Of a DNA stretch of 64,000 nt, positions 37,920-50,374 are shown piece after piece. A program made the translations under genes and the position numbers. The stretch is from Warburgia ugandensis (Eukaryota; Streptophyta; Magnoliopsida; Canellales; Canellaceae), in assembly GCA_035236585.1 (NCBI GenBank), contig CP141130.1, forward strand, positions 31,259,501-31,323,500, in the 5' to 3' direction. A model generated the notes under the pieces. That model searched no databases, was not told where the DNA came from, and was given only the letters and a program-made list of their open reading frames with translations. Positions within the stretch are counted from its first letter, which is position 1, and each line of letters opens with the position of its first letter.

Positions 37920-39943
37920 AGAAATAGAAAATAATAGATAATACGCATGGAGAAACTATGTTTCTAAATTGGGAGATGTGTTTCCACTACGTAGGATACA
38001 TGTTTTTCGTGAGAAAAAGAAAGGAGTAAAAACATCTACTTAAGAGAATGTAAAAATAGGAAATCTATAATCATGAATTGATGAATTTTATAATGATTCA
38101 ATTCTTTAGATTTGATGCACATCAGGGCTATCCTAAGCTATTAGAACTAAATATTTTATACTATGAAGATGATTGGATAATGATAAACATTTTTTGTTAG
38201 AAATGTTGAGGCAGCTAGAAAAGAGAAAGGAAGGATGAATATTTACAATTTGAAGAGGTTCTGAAGAAGGATTCAAAGGAAATCTTTTGAGGTGGACCAA
38301 TAGGGGCTCGATAAAAGAGGAAATCATCTAAATAAGCAAGAGGAAAGAGAGTAACAAGAAGGAGATAAAATCACTTTTTTTATACATAAAGAGGAGAGGA
38401 CATCCTACTCTCTCTGGCTCTTATTTCTTATCTTTTCAACATTTTTATCTTTTTCGGAAGAGGAGGAGACATCTTACATTTGGGGTTCATATTTTCTTGC
38501 TTGACTTGAAGTTGATCTTAGGAGGATTTTTTATGTATGACATGTCAAGAAGGAGATCTTGGGCATCAACTTCCAGTCTGAGGAAGTTTTATTATTTTTT
38601 GCTTTCTTTTTAATCTCATCAAGTTCTTGTAATTTCTAAAGTTTAATTCCAACAAAAGTTCATTGTAGTTTTGAGTTTTTTTTGTTTTTTTTTAATGTTT
38701 AGATGCTATGTTCGTAGGTGTTTTATTCTTACTTTTATAAAAACATTTATTTTCTTGATTTAGTAATAGTTTACATTAATTTCATTAATTTCTCTTAGAT
38801 GCTATGATACTATGTGCTTTTTCTTAGTTTTAGTTATGTTTTTATTTTATGTTCTATCCTTATTTTAGTTGTTTGAATCTAATTTAGCTTAGGATTAAAT
38901 TTCATGTTGTTGCATAGTTTGTGTGCTTGTTTTAGCCTAGATTTCTAATGAGGTTCATGATAAGATTATCATAGAATTTATTGAGTTTTTTAGCCAACGT
39001 AGGATTGTTTTTTCAACCTTCCTAATTATGGCTAGAAACTTGGTTAACCTAAGCTAAGATTAGGAATAAATTTACTACTTGTTTTTGTGCCAATTTTAGT
39101 GTAGATTTCTAAAGACTTTTAGGCTGTTTTTCTACTCATTTTAGGATGATTGCTTCCTAATTTTTATGCTTTTTCTATAGTTTATATTAGTCTTCTTGTT
39201 AGGTTAAAGTTAGATTAATTTGTAGGCTTGTTTATGATAGAATTTTATGCTAGATTTGAGTATAGTTTTCAAATTAATTATGTGTATCTAATTTTATACT
39301 TATGGTAAGGATGAAACCATATAAAAATTAGTAACTTCATTTATATTTAAGTGATCATTAGATTTACAAATTTAGATTATTAATTCTTATGATAAGCTAT
39401 CCAAATTAGTATATATAAGTAGTACTCTTTTCATTGGAATTATTAGGTACTTTTCTTAGTTTAGGGACTAGATATGATATATTAATTAGGTTTACATGTA
39501 TGGAATCTTTGTTAGTTTGTGATTCTAAAAAAATTACAAGCTATACTTTGAGGATATGTAGGTTAAGATACAAGTTATGAGAATTTAGGAAAGATCATAT
39601 TTAAGTCTTTTAACATGTATATCTTTCATGTTTTTATTCCATTGATGTTCTGCTAACATGTGAGATATAAGTCTATGGTACTTGTATATGAGTGGTTATG
39701 ATTCCAATGTGGTGGACTCCAAAACCCTATACATTTAATTTGATAAATTTATCCACTTATGCATAGTAATATTTAATTTAATTTTCTCATTTGATTTATA
39801 TTGCTAGGCTAGGCTAGGGTAACTTAAGCTAGTTTTTAGTTAAAAATGTAAAATTCAAAATTGAGTCTATGTGGGATCAACCTGTACTTGCACATCTATA
39901 TTCCAATAGAATTGTGTACTTGTAGTAAATTTTTAAGTAAACA

Positions 39944-40836
39944 CCAAGCCTTTAGCACAACTACAGCAAAATCACAGCATTTTTTTTTTTCTTGGATCTA
40001 TGTTAGATTTTTTAACACTACTTGTAGTTTAGGAATTGCTTACATTTAGATTTTAGGCATTTTTAGGTGAATTTATCATATTTTCATTTAATTAGGATTA
40101 TTGTATATTTACTTTAATTCATCAAATTATTTTAGACTCACTATTATTTTTATTTTGTAGGAAGTTGGAGAAGGATTTCGAGGAGTTGCTCAATTACAAT
40201 AATGCTTACTTTATCTTTTTATTTTGAGTGAATTGTAGTGAGGTCACATTATAATTTCAAAATTTTACCTCAATTCAATTCAAAAAGGGTTGTCATAATA
40301 CAGGTCAAGGGAGAACCATCCTAACTTGGAAGTGGAGGTGGTTTGCAAATGGTTTCACTCTTATACAAGAAGACAATTATCTAAGACCCTACTATAAACT
40401 TTTCATAACTCCTGAGATTACCTAGCTTGGGTTTTGCATTTTTACATTAATTTGAATAGTTGTATGGTAGGTTAATTTCATATACATTGTTTTCATACCT
40501 ACTCATTGCAAGATTGTAACATTAGTAGCACATACTTAATAAAGGATAGTATAAGCTCCGCTATAACCAATAAGAAATAAGATGTCTATATTATAGTGTT
40601 TTATCTGTTGAGGCTCAGATCCTTCGTGTAAGTAGCATATAAGTAGTTGCATTAGTTTCATGCTTTCTTACATTCTTAGAATATATCTACTCACTTTAAT
40701 GTGATTATATATGTGATCAAATTGCATAGTGTATGGAAAGTAATTAGTAAGGACAACATCCTTACAAGATTAAGGGTGGATTTCATCACTACCTCTTGGC
40801 CACCAAGGTTAATCATCACATATCTTTCACCATAAC
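39944..40836 (+). other. Leader of element H with primer-binding remnant
   Basis: Starts after the H 5' LTR with CCTTTAGCACAACTACAGC (about 39949-39967), a poor remnant of the tRNA-Asp-type primer binding site. The leader blocks shared with E1 and E2 follow: ATTTTGAGTGAATTGTAGTG (about 40219), GTCAAGGGAGAACCATCC with AACTTGGAAGTGGAGGTGG (about 40303-40341), and AGTAAGGACAACATCC (about 40746). It is cut at 40836 by LTR L1. Gag and pol of H are not seen. Confidence 0.6.
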
Positions 40837-43800
40837 TGTAATAACCCCAATTTTTGTAAATTGATTGAGAAAAATCAATAAAGTTTGAGTTTCAGATATT
40901 TCGGGCTGAAATATTAGGGTTATTTAAAATATACTTTTTATAAAAGTATAATCAAATCATAAGACATGTAAAATTGAAATTAAACTTAGCAAACCCTTCA
41001 AAATGACTGTAAGCACGACAAATTTCGAATTCGGAAGAGAAATCCTTAAGTTTTTCATTTCTTGGACAAAAATAGTAATTTTACCCAAAAATCAAAATAT
41101 TCCAAAAATCAAAATATGAAACATCAAAATTTAGAATGTACTGAGAAATACGAATCCAACGCCACTAAGTACACTCAAATCCAAGATCATGGGAATAAAA
41201 CCCAAAATTTTATGCATAAAGGGCAAAATGGACTTTTTACACCATGTGGGGCCCACATGGGGACCACCACGTCCCCAACAACCAATTTTATCAGCAGCCC
41301 ATGTGAAACATGGGTCAACAAAGATCAGCTGGTCATGGGAAGAAAAATTAGGCATGGGAGCATTGAAGACTTTCATGCCATTTTATATTAAAAAAATAAC
41401 ATATTATAATCATGGAAAAAGACCCAAAATGCCTATAAATACAACCCCAAAAATATTCCAAAAATTCTCATAAAATCCCCACAAAATTCTCTTCAATCTT
41501 CTTGAAAAATTAGATCTAGATCCCTCCCCAAAAACCCAAAATTTCCAAGAGTTAGATCTCTTTTCAACTTGTTTTTCTTTTTAGATTGGAACAAGAGACC
41601 TAAAATCAATTAGGCACTCTGTTCTAGATCTAATCTGATCAATTTCACCATCCAAAACTTCCCAATATATCTATTCTACAAAACCCCCAAAGAAATTTCA
41701 AGATCCAACGGTTCAAACAACGATATTTGAAAGAAAGGTGGATTTTAGGCTATATCTTCATCAACAAGGTATTTTTTTAAATTGGGCATATAAATGAGGT
41801 TTTCTCTCTAATCAAGTAAGTGGAAATCCTTTTCATAAATTTTTAGTATTTTTTTAGGTATTTTTATTTTACTGTAATTAATTTTGGTAATAAAAAGATA
41901 AAAATAAAGTAAACAACAGAACCCTTAATTCATAATGATGAAGTGCTCAGATGAAAAATCTGACTCCACCAATCAATCCATAATGGTCCAAAACCCTTAG
42001 GGTAGAAGTTTCAGAAAGATCTGAGCAGTTTTCGTCCCTCAATTGAGAAGGGATTGATTGGACGGTCCAAACGGACTGTCCGATCTCCAAATCGGACGGA
42101 CGATGTCCCGCGCGCTTCCATGGACGCCCCGTGCAGGCGCTTTGACATTTCAGCACAGCGGAAGCACCCGACTAGGTCCACCTGGTTTGGTTTTCCGCCC
42201 GAACGATCTGGGCCGTCCGTTCCTGGGCCCAGATCAAATACAGGCCATAGGAAGACTGTAAACTTCCCGATTCAATTCCGGAGTCATCTGAACTCCAAAT
42301 TGAGATCGGAAAGAAGATATGAAAAGCTTGAAACCTCTATTTTCTTCTGGAATCATAAAAAAGACATGTTATTCAGTAAAAAATTTCTGTATTTAAGAAT
42401 TAAGTTTTCAATTACATAGATTTTCAAGATCTGAGATGATCAGATCTTAGAAACATGTTTTAATAATGATATAATACTTAAATAAAGTGAGATATATGTT
42501 TAAATTGGATAGATATGAGATATTAAGGGATCTACCCTTTATGGTAGAAAAACCCTAAAAATACAAAGGGGCCCACTTGATCAATGAGATTAAGTGTGAT
42601 CAGATCCTTGGGATGGAAAGAATAAATGTTCATATGATGAAATCCAAGGAAATTATGGATGAATTATGATAAAAATAGATCAATATGATCTTTTGATCTT
42701 AATAGAGAAAATTCCCTAAATACAACAAAAATCCTTAATCAAAGGAAAAGATCTAAGATCAAATGGTTGGATCATAAGTAAAGGTTTCTCAAAATGTAAA
42801 TATAATTAGTTTCATTTTATATTATTATATTATAAAGCATGCTAGTATAACATTTAGAGTTTAACATGATATGTGTTTCATTGTTATCATAAGGTTCTAG
42901 ATTTAATTTAAGTACCTTGCCTCATTTTCATTGAATGTTAGATTATGTAGTTTTATGCTTTAAATGTATAATTCATTTATGGTTGAATGTTAAGTAGTAG
43001 ATTTACTTGTTATGAGATAAAGAGTATAAAACATCAAAAATGTATTCTAATGAGAAAGTAGAGTTTCATTACACAAATAAGAATGGAATACTTTGGACTT
43101 AATTAGTAAAGGCTATAGTTAGTAGGACAATATAAGGATTATCAAATCCTTGGCCCAAATTAGGAAAAGGATAATAAACCCCATGAATGACATTATAAAT
43201 ATTCATGGACTTAATTAAAATCCATTAGAAAGAGTACTTAGGGTAAACATGCTTATAGGAACCTTATGAAAGGTTGAGCTATGGTCATTCTAGTGAATGA
43301 TAAACATAGTGGTTAAGGGGGTTATCTAATAGAGCCTCGCTCTTTCCCTACCTTCTATTGACGTTTGTGAGGTCTAAACACCTCCTTACATGAGGATTGA
43401 AGTAACCACTTTGTGTTCACCCATTCAACTAGTAAGCCTTAGCCAATTGGAAATAAGAGGAGCAGTCTAGATTTAGGCTTGAATAAGCTACCTTCAACAA
43501 GCACAATAACTGGTTGAATAATAATAATAAGAGCATAAAAGGTTAGTAAATTACCTAACCCTAATAAAAATGGTAAGTAAGATAAGGATGATCAAACAAG
43601 ATCCATTAGATCTTGGATGATCAAGAATAATAAGAATAAGAACACTATATTGTACTTAGTATGTATGTTTAGTAGTATACTTGTTATAGTTCATTAGATT
43701 AGATAATCCAAACCCTTGATCAAAGGTGATTCAAGGAAGAAAACCAAGATCATCCTCCATAGGGATGATCCAAGAACTGAACTTAGATCAAAGAAGAACT

Positions 43801-45395
43801 AGATGATAGAAGATCTAGGACCTTGATCTCTATCAACATGTGTAGATTGTCAATCAAAGGATTTATGAAAGATCAAGATCAAAGAGATGAACATACAAAG
43901 ACTTAGAGATAGAAAAATACTTAGATATGAATGATCTAAAGATCATTCTAAACATCAGATCTAGTGATCAATAGGATTGTTCATAATTTATATATTGACA
44001 ATATGTATGGATGTACAGATTACATACATTGGTCAGGATCATGGAAGATTGGGGAAAAGAGATCAATCCTTAAAGGTAGGAGGATTTGATGAATGCATTT
44101 ACATGAGATATACATGATTGTACTCATGATCTTATGTTGACAAGAGTAATGATAATACTTGTACTGAATCTCTTGAAAACCTTATGATCAAACCAAGCAC
44201 CTATAAGATGGTTAAGGACTAAACTATAAGTGAATAGGGAACTAGAAAATATTTCAGCGCTAAGTAAACAGACATATGATCTGATATATATGAAATCTAT
44301 TTTACATACAAGCTTGGAGGCTTGTGAGTTTGTTTTAATAGGCATGAGCCTAGGGGATGCTATTGCTAGAGGAGTTATGAGGGTTTGGCCACCCGCTCCT
44401 TGAAATTTGATGATATGATGATACATTGCCCAATGAGAGGCTAAAAGTCGAGTGGTGGCAATTATGGGAAGGCCACCACTGTGAAAGTCTTGCTCCCCCA
44501 TACGGGTAATGACATAATATTTTCCACTGTGGTATCAGTGGTGAACAGGGCAGTTATCCGAGCACGCTAGTACGGATCAGACTGCAGCATAGCAACCTTT
44601 CTGATTATTTTGCACTATGATGCGTATGGGAATAGGCATAGTGAAATGCTTTATGTTATAGCATAATGAAATGCTAGGTAATTGTATATTACCAATGTTT
44701 CCCAAGAAGGGAAATTCCCAGTACGAGATTGGCTGTAATACTAAATTCTCAAAATGAAGAGAATTGATCAGCTTAGTTGGGAATGATATTTGACTATTTT
44801 CACAAATTTAACTAGTTTACCCAAGAATGGGTATGTATGTATATAGATATACATAACTTACAAAGTAAAGAGTATGCTTGAGGATAATGAGATTATGAAG
44901 TATTGGAATTACATTGTCAATTATTATGTTTCTTGAATCCACTACCAAGCATTGCTTGCTGAGATATTGTACTTGTTGCAATATCTCAAATCTAGGGAAG
45001 GAGAGTTAGGAGCTAAAGACTATAAAAGACTTGAAGAAAATAATCTTCAAGGTATACCCTTGAAGACATGTATTTTTATTTGTTGAGAGTTTTATTGTAT
45101 GGTGAGCTTGAGTTTTGGATTATGTAATTTGGACAAGTATTGTACTAGATTTGGCTGTACTGTGAACCACTGGATGGATCCTGGAGTTTAATAAAAGTAT
45201 ATTCCTTCAATGGAATTTTATTTTGTATACAAATTATACTTATGTTATGTATGAAGTGGTGACTTGGGTTTTCAAAACAAGTTCTAAAGAAAAGAATTCC
45301 TGCTGCTTTGTTTTGCGAAAAAATTTTACACTCTTAAGGGCCCTGCCTTTCAAAATACTTTACAAATCATGTTTTCAAAAACCCGGGTCGTCACA
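40837..45395 (+). mobile_element. Complete solo LTR L1, 4.56 kb, perfect target duplication
   Basis: Starts TGTAATAACCCCAATTTTTG and ends CCCGGGTCGTCACA. It is flanked by ATAAC on both sides (40832-40836 and 45396-45400). The surrounding H leader resumes directly with CTTCCACATTTAAATT, matching CTTCCAAATTAATTTA in E2. With no internal region between two LTRs, it is a solo LTR, unusually long. It contains a CpG-rich palindrome chain (42058-42235). No reading frame shows a protein family; those at 41062, 42054 and 44124 are chance. Assignment to a chromovirus with long LTRs is inference. Confidence 0.88.
42058..42235 (+). repeat. Palindrome chain in LTR L1
   Basis: Consecutive dyads: TTGGACGGTCCAA (42058-42070), CGGACTGTCCG (42072-42082), TCCGAT with ATCGGA (42079-42096), TCCATGGA (42117-42124), and a perfect 10-bp arm pair, GATCTGGGCC at 42205-42214 with GGCCCAGATC at 42226-42235. 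The block is CpG-rich inside an AT-rich LTR. Confidence 0.85.
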
Positions 45396-45400
45396 ATAAC

Positions 45401-45438
45401 CTTCCACATTTAAATTAAAATAAATTAGAAGAGACTTA
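45401..45438 (+). other. Short remnant of H leader between L1 and L2
   Basis: CTTCCACATTTAAATT...ATTAGAAGAGACTTA matches the leader of E2 at about 28489-28520. It shows that L1 and L2 were inserted at two separate sites in H. Confidence 0.7.
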
Positions 45439-48400
45439 TGTAATAACTCCAATTTTTGTAAATTGATTGAGAAAATCAATTGAGTCTGAATTTTCAAAAA
45501 TTCCAGCCTAGAATATTAAGTTATTGGAAATTCTTTTTTTTATAGAGATTAAAACATGATTTAAAACTTAGAAATTGTGAATGTACTCAAAAAACCAATA
45601 AAAATTAAACTAAGTATGTTCAATTTTGAGTTAAAATAAAAAAAATCCCTAATTTTCTTTACTTTTACAAATAAAAGGGTAAAATGGTAATTTTACTCAT
45701 AACCGAGACCTAATACATAGAAAATTTGGAATGTACTCAGAAAATCAATTGAAACAGCACTAAGTACGATCAATTCTCAGTTCATAGGAATAAACCCTAT
45801 TTTTCTCCATTTTTGGAATTAAAGGGGCAAAATGGTCTTTTCACAACTATGTGGGGTCCACAAGGTGGGCCAATGGTCCAGAAGACCACCATCATGAGTC
45901 AAACCACTACCAACTCTAGTGGAGAAGGAGGTGGTAGTAGGAATCCAATGACAATTTAATAATAAAAAGAATTGAAACATGATAATTACATGTAATCATG
46001 AAAAATTCAAAAACACCTATAAATATCCCATAAAAATTCTCAAAATTTTTCCTAAAAATCCCTCACGAGGTGTCCTAGATCCCCTAGAATTGCAGCTCTA
46101 GAATCCTTTCCCATCTCCCCCAATTCTCTCTTCTTTCTCCTCTTATGTTTTTTGTCTGTACAAGCATCTACAAACGCACCCTGCAGTCCAGGCTCATTGG
46201 AGACATTGATCACATCAATTAATGTGCCATCCCCAATGAACCAAGGTTTCCACCTAGAAACCCTAACTCAATTATCCATCCACTTCCATCCATTATTTTT
46301 CTATCTTTACCATTGGATCTCGTCAGACAGGGCTGATCTACAAAAGCCCTAAGTTTCCATGATGATCCACCTCCTGGATCGCTGGGAAACTCAAAACGAA
46401 GACAAACACGGTATTGGGTACCATCTCCGGTGGAATTTTCAACTCATTCTGGCCATTAAATGGTCATCTTGCACCATTAAATATCTTCAAAATGGGGTGG
46501 TATGTGTTTCCCCCATTATCCCCCACCTTCTCCGGCAACAGCAATGGTGATTTTCTCAACTATATGCATTTTTCGGCGTTAGGGTTTTCTTTCACCCATA
46601 AATCTCTTCTCCAATGAAATTACTTCACCAGACCGACACAGGTAGGCCATCCACTTCATTCTCCTTTCATTTCGGCATGTCATTCTAGGTTTCCGGCCAT
46701 CTCTAATCTCCCACGGCTGTTAATCCGTTGAAAATGATGGATCCAGCACGAAGGGTTGAGATCCCATCCTTGGATGGCTCGTATCCAACTTTTGAGCCAT
46801 TGGATGAGTTTCTGGGACCCAACAAACCCAGGGGATGTAATCCTGGGCATAGATCTTGCAAGATGAGGGAGATTAGGAGATGAGCAATCCGACAATCCAG
46901 ATCTAGACCGTCTTACCTATCACCGGTCACCCATGTTAGGTAACCAGTAATCTCAGGTAACAGGCGTGGGCCACTGGTTGTCCTCACACCCATTACGCCT
47001 AGATTAGATCTAAGTCATCCAATATTTGTACTAAAATATTATTTCTTCAATTAAGAGCTCAATTTACCTCTAATTTTAGATTTGAAAGTTGCTATAGATT
47101 CCTTGTTACTTGTATAAGGTACTCAACTCAGAAAATTTATGTTTTGATACATGTAAAATTCTATTAATAAAGAAAAGTATTACTAATTCCTATGATCAGT
47201 GAAAATTAGAATGATCAGACTTTATCATTCTAATCCACTAATGATCTTGTGATTCTAGAACTTAGAATCAATGGTTAAAAGTGATTGATCTTCATGAGCA
47301 TGGATCTTCATGATCTGATTAATCAAGCATGATCAAACCTTTTAAAATAGTTTATATGATGATGTAAATGTATAATTACAATAATTAAACGGTTGGATGT
47401 AATTTATTTTCCACATCAATTTGATAAAGTGAATGGTAATCACCTTAATCAATTTGATCAAGGATGATTGGATAGTGTGGATGTATTTGGATGATGATAT
47501 AAAGTTAAGATCATATGGATTGATGGGCTTGATGATGATAATTTGGGATACATTAAGATCTATGCCCTTAAATTGGAAATGGCTTAAGATCTTCTTGATC
47601 GGTTGGATCAAGAAGGCTTAGATCATTTGATGAGATGATGCATTAATGATCTAGTGATAAAATCAAATTAAGAAAATGTATTAGACCGAAAGGAAAATGT
47701 AAGATCAAAATCTAAACCCTAAATGGGATGAAAAATGAATAGAAATCAAATATGATTGTTGGATCATAATGAACAGTTATAGCATATTAAATTTTCATTT
47801 GAATTATTGATATTGTAAATGTCTTTTATTGCTTAGTAGATTTAATTATTAGATTTACTTATTGATTTATTTATGCTTTAATCCTTATGTTATGTAAATT
47901 ACACCAACAATGTAATTAAATGAAAAATAGAGTTGAAGGACATTTACATGGAATGAATGGCATAGACTTAATGATAGTAAGGGTTATAGTTAGTAGGACA
48001 ATATAAGGATTATCAAATCCTTGGCCCAAACTAGGAGAATAATAAACCCCATGAATGACATTTTAAATGTTCATGGATTTAATTTAAATCAATTAGAAAG
48101 AATACTTAGGGTTAAAATGCTCATAGGAACCTTATGAAAGGTTGAGGTACGGTCACTCTAGGGAATGTTGAATAAGGTAGTTAAGGGAGTTCTCTAATGG
48201 AGCCTTGCTTTTCCCATACCTTTTGTTGATGTTTGTGAGGTCTAAATGCCTCCTTACATGAGGATTGAAGTAATTACTTTTTGTTTAACCACTCAGCTAG
48301 TAAGCCTTAGCCAATTGGAAATAAGAGAAGCTATCTAGACTTAGGATGAAATAAGCCATCTTCAACTAGTAAAACATTAACTGATTGAATAATAATAATA

Positions 48401-49438
48401 ATAATAATAAGAGCATAAAAGGTTAGTAAATTATCTAATCCTAATAAAAATTGTAAGTAAGATAAGGATGATCAAACAAGATGCATGGGATCTTGAATGA
48501 TCAAGAACAATAAAAGAAATAAATACTTTTTGATGTATGATATATATTGCTTGCAATTTAGATCAAATAGAATAGAAGATCTGAACCCTTGATCAAATAT
48601 GATTCAAGTAAGAGAACCAAGATCTTCCTCCTTAGGGATGATCAAACAATTAAACTTAGATCAAAGAAAAAATAGATGATAGAAGATCTAAGCCCTTGAT
48701 CTTTATCAATAAGTATAAATTGTTGATGAAAGGATCTATGAAAGATCAAGATCAAAGAAAAGAAATACACAAAGACTTAGAATAGAAAATACTTAGATAT
48801 GAAAGATTAGAATATCATTCTAACCATTAGATCTATTGATCAATAGGATAGACACTATTTGAGAAAGATAGATCATGATAGGACAAAAGATTTAGATCCT
48901 TTATATCAAAGGATAAGATTTAAAATATATATGATAAAAAATATATAGGATTATTCAGATTATATAAATATTGGCAGTATGTATGGATTTATAGATTACA
49001 TATACCAGTTAGGATCATGGAAGATCTAAAGAGATGGATCACTACTTGAAGGGCGGAGAATTTTATGAATGCATCTACAAGAGATATACATGTTGAATAC
49101 ATGATCTTATGTCTAAAAATGTTGACAAGTGTAATGTAAATACTTGTATTAAATCCCTTGAAAACCCTTGTGATCCAACCAAAACACATATGAAATGGTT
49201 AAGTTAGAATTGAGAAAAAAACTCTAAGTGAATAGGGAATTGGAAGATATTCTAGCCCTAAGTAAACAAACAGATTGTCTGGTACATATGAGAATTACTT
49301 TACATACAAGCATGGAGGCTTGGGGTTTATGCATGGGGATGTTATGCTAGGAGAGTTAGTAGGGTTTGGCCACCCACTCTCCAAAACTTGTTATGATATG
49401 GACACCAAGCCTAAGTGAGGCTAAAAGTCAGGTGGGGC
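45439..49438 (+). mobile_element. LTR L2, related to L1, 3' end missing
   Basis: Starts TGTAATAACTCCAATTTTTG, like L1, preceded by ACTTA (45434-45438). It runs parallel to L1, for example at AGTAGGACAATATAAGGATT, ATGAGGATTGAAGTAA and GGCTAAAAGTC, but is clearly diverged. Homology stops near 49438, at TCAGGTGGGGCATTTATGG, about 0.9 kb before the equivalent of the L1 terminus; the deletion also removed H leader, gag and pol. It includes an (ATA)n run at 48389-48410. The minus-strand and plus-strand small frames are not genes. Confidence 0.8.
48389..48410 (+). repeat. (AAT)n microsatellite, 7 units
   Basis: AATAAT repeats for 22 bases in L2. The equivalent site in L1 (about 43518-43530) has fewer units. 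Confidence 0.9.
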
Positions 49439-50374
49439 ATTTATGGTTATTTTTCTTTGCTTAAAAAAGAAATTAAAAAATATGAGCAATTTTTAAAAAT
49501 ATTTATAAGTTTTTAACTTAATTTCCATGATGAGAATTATATTTTTGAAGTTTAGTATTGGTGTGATTTAATAATTATCACAAGTACCTAGGTCTATTGA
49601 AGTATAGACCAGCAAATATGGGTCAATACTTAAGGAGTTAATCAAAGCCTAGCCAACATTCTAAGTTACTTTTACTTTAACCTAGCCAACATTTAAGGAA
49701 GTAAATAAATCTAAGCTAATAAACTAAGAAATTAAACTAAATCAAAACAAGTGAGGAAAAAAGGTAAGGAAACTAAAGCAACTAAGCAAAGTAAACTACC
49801 TAATAAAACAAAAGAAATTATTTCATTAATGGCTTGATTACAAGGATTTCCAAAGGGTCCAAAATAGTTCCTTAGTAGCTCCCTTTCTTTAATGACTATA
49901 TAATATGTGAGATACTTTTGTAGTAGTTGATTCTACTCACATATTAAATATAGATATGTTTTACCTTTTTTCTGAGAGTTTTAGTTTCGAGTGTATGTCT
50001 AATAGTAAGAATTAAGGTCGAAATATATTTTAGATAGGGTTCTTGAGTTGTAATCTACTTAGAAGTCAAGATCTATTATATATATAGAGTGTATACACAC
50101 TACACTATGAGATATGAGCCTAAATGAAGTATCTTTACCATATGATAGGGTCCTGAACTTTTTCTTTCATTTTTATTAACATGCTAAAGTTGGTAAATCG
50201 AGTATGGATAGAAGAAAATTGTCAGAGATAAATTATGAATTAAACTTTCCTCTTAAATTTTGTAGGTGGATTCACTGAAAACCCTCACGAGACTTAACTC
50301 ATCCACTAGGGATAACTTAAGGGTTTAAGGGCTTGTTGCATATGCTAAGTACAATCGTGAGTGCTTACAAAAAA
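49439..50374 (+). other. 3' untranslated region of element H
   Basis: Non-coding. TAGATAGGGTTCTTGAGTTG, TATATATAGAGTGTATACAC and ATTAACATGCTAAAGTTGGT match the E2 3' region at 35795-35958. CTCACGAGACTTAACTCATC then GGGATAACTTAAGGGTTTAA match E1 at 17891-17935. A clear polypurine tract before 50375 is lacking, so a short deletion may have removed it together with the first bases of the LTR. Confidence 0.6.

Larger units (their letters stand above)
22399..39943 (+). mobile_element. 5' LTR of old Athila-like element H, interrupted by S1 and E2
   Basis: The LTR survives in three pieces: 22399-23052, 25821-25894 and 37925-39943, about 2.75 kb in total. These align in order with the 3' LTR at 50375-55703 minus its own insertion D, about 2.7 kb. 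Shared landmarks include GTCAGATAGACATT, GAGTTCAAAAGA, ATGCTAAAAGACC and TTAATTTCATTAATTTCTCT-type blocks. The right end, GGGATCAACCTGTACTTGCA...GTAAACA, is followed by a weak primer-binding remnant. The left end is uncertain: no target duplication was found around H. Confidence 0.75.

Noticed and set aside
41062..41391. 109-residue frame near the start of L1
   Set aside because: Low-complexity Asn/Lys-rich start in AT-rich LTR; overlapped by frames on both strands.
42054..42419. 121-residue frame in L1
   Set aside because: It coincides with the GC-rich palindrome block of an LTR and overlaps other frames; no domain.
44124..44501. 125-residue minus-strand frame in L1
   Set aside because: Non-coding LTR sequence; it crosses the part shared with 1-128 and has no domain.
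45439..49438. L1 and L2 as the 5' and 3' LTRs of one element
   Set aside because: Each has its own different flanking duplication, and only 43 bases of H leader lie between them.
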